Program-made: the position numbers and the translations under genes
Assembly: GCA_009782975.1 (NCBI GenBank)
Contig: WRIA01000032.1
Coordinates: 1-6,352, forward strand
Direction of reading: 5' to 3'
Length of the DNA: 6,352 nt
Source of the DNA: Clostridiales bacterium
GTDB lineage: Bacteria > Bacillota_B > Dehalobacteriia > UBA4068
Notes under the pieces: model-generated
Databases searched by the model: none
Told to the model about the DNA's origin: nothing
What the model saw: the letters and a program-made list of their open reading frames with translations, nothing else
Shown: piece after piece, positions 6,076-6,352 of the stretch
Position numbering within the stretch: position 1 is the first letter of the stretch
Layout: each line of letters begins with the position of its first letter

Positions 6076-6352
6076 ATGGCGGGTTTTTTAAAGGCAATTT
6101 TGATAACGATGATAGCTGTGTCGGGCCTGGTCATCTTTCTAAATCTGGCGTTTTTCTTTCCCTGGTACCTTACCCTGGTAGAAAAGGGTTTTGCGGTGTC
6201 GCAGATAGTAGCGGCGAACAATTATCTTCCCTACGACGATTATACTGATATACTGCGCGAGATAAAGGGACTGCCGGTTTTCAGCGATAGGGAGGATAAG
6301 ATAGTGATAGAGGCCTTACATGATAACGGTACGGGGCCTGCGCCCAAGGACG
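6076..6352 (+). CDS. Unrecognised membrane-anchored protein, 3'-truncated by window edge
   Basis: The frame is open from ATG 6076 to the right edge, giving 92 visible residues. A short N-terminus with one lysine (MAGFLK) precedes a long hydrophobic segment (about 5-30, ending FFFPWYLTL). A hydrophilic, mixed-charge part follows (about 50-92), with NNYLPYDDYTDIL and DREDKIVIEALHD. Topology suggests a single anchor with the rest outside the cell. I do not recognise the family. Its place after the pilin-like gene is where Tad loci carry TadE/TadF-type minor pilins or accessory proteins, so a minor pilin or pseudopilin is possible. The glutamate usual in the TadE membrane segment is not seen in this helix. 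The good ribosome binding site and base composition like its neighbours support a real gene. Confidence 0.7.
   Translation, partial: MAGFLKAILITMIAVSGLVIFLNLAFFFPWYLTLVEKGFAVSQIVAANNYLPYDDYTDILREIKGLPVFSDREDKIVIEALHDNGTGPAPKD

Overview
The window is one tightly packed, plus-strand operon fragment encoding a Tad (tight adherence)/Flp-type pilus or secretion machine. Both ends are cut by the window, so the operon continues in both directions. Nearly every base is coding. Gene junctions are overlaps or very short gaps, and there is no rRNA, tRNA, CRISPR array, insertion sequence or clear rho-independent terminator.

Layout, left to right: (1) the 3' part of a ParA/MinD-type P-loop protein (1-696); (2) a CpaB/RcpC-like protein with one membrane anchor and a SAF-type region (697-1602); (3) a second MinD/TadZ-like protein whose Walker A loop is degenerate (1578-2408); (4) the TadA/CpaF-type secretion ATPase (2423-3889); (5) and (6) the paired inner-membrane platform proteins TadB-like (3889-4878) and TadC-like (4875-5756); (7) a 78-residue Flp-pilin-like small membrane protein behind the strongest Shine-Dalgarno sequence in the window (5804-6040); (8) the 5' end of an unrecognised membrane-anchored protein (6076 to the right edge). 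The order cpaB-tadZ-tadA-tadB-tadC is the known order of Tad loci.

Working model: the TadA-like hexamer hydrolyses ATP under the TadB/TadC platform and drives assembly of a filament from the small pilin-like protein, possibly with the downstream membrane-anchored protein as a minor pilin. The MinD-like proteins would place or recruit the machine. The CpaB-like protein would act outside the membrane. No outer-membrane secretin (RcpA/CpaC), pilotin or prepilin peptidase is visible here. Such genes could lie outside the window, but their absence from the core block fits a single-membrane (monoderm) host.

Organism: strong purine-rich Shine-Dalgarno sites (AAGGGGG, AAAGGAGA, GGAGGAA, AAGGGAGGG), roughly balanced GC and a marked preference for the ATA isoleucine codon suggest a Bacillota/Clostridia-type bacterium. 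This is inference only. Codon use looks the same in all genes, so I see no junction of foreign DNA inside the window.

The most unusual points are the two MinD-family genes flanking the CpaB-like gene, with the intact one lacking the P-loop lysine; several substitutions in conserved boxes of the secretion ATPase; and a pilin-like protein that lacks the usual glutamate-tyrosine processing motif. Together they point to a divergent, poorly described branch of Tad machines rather than a wholly new kind of system.
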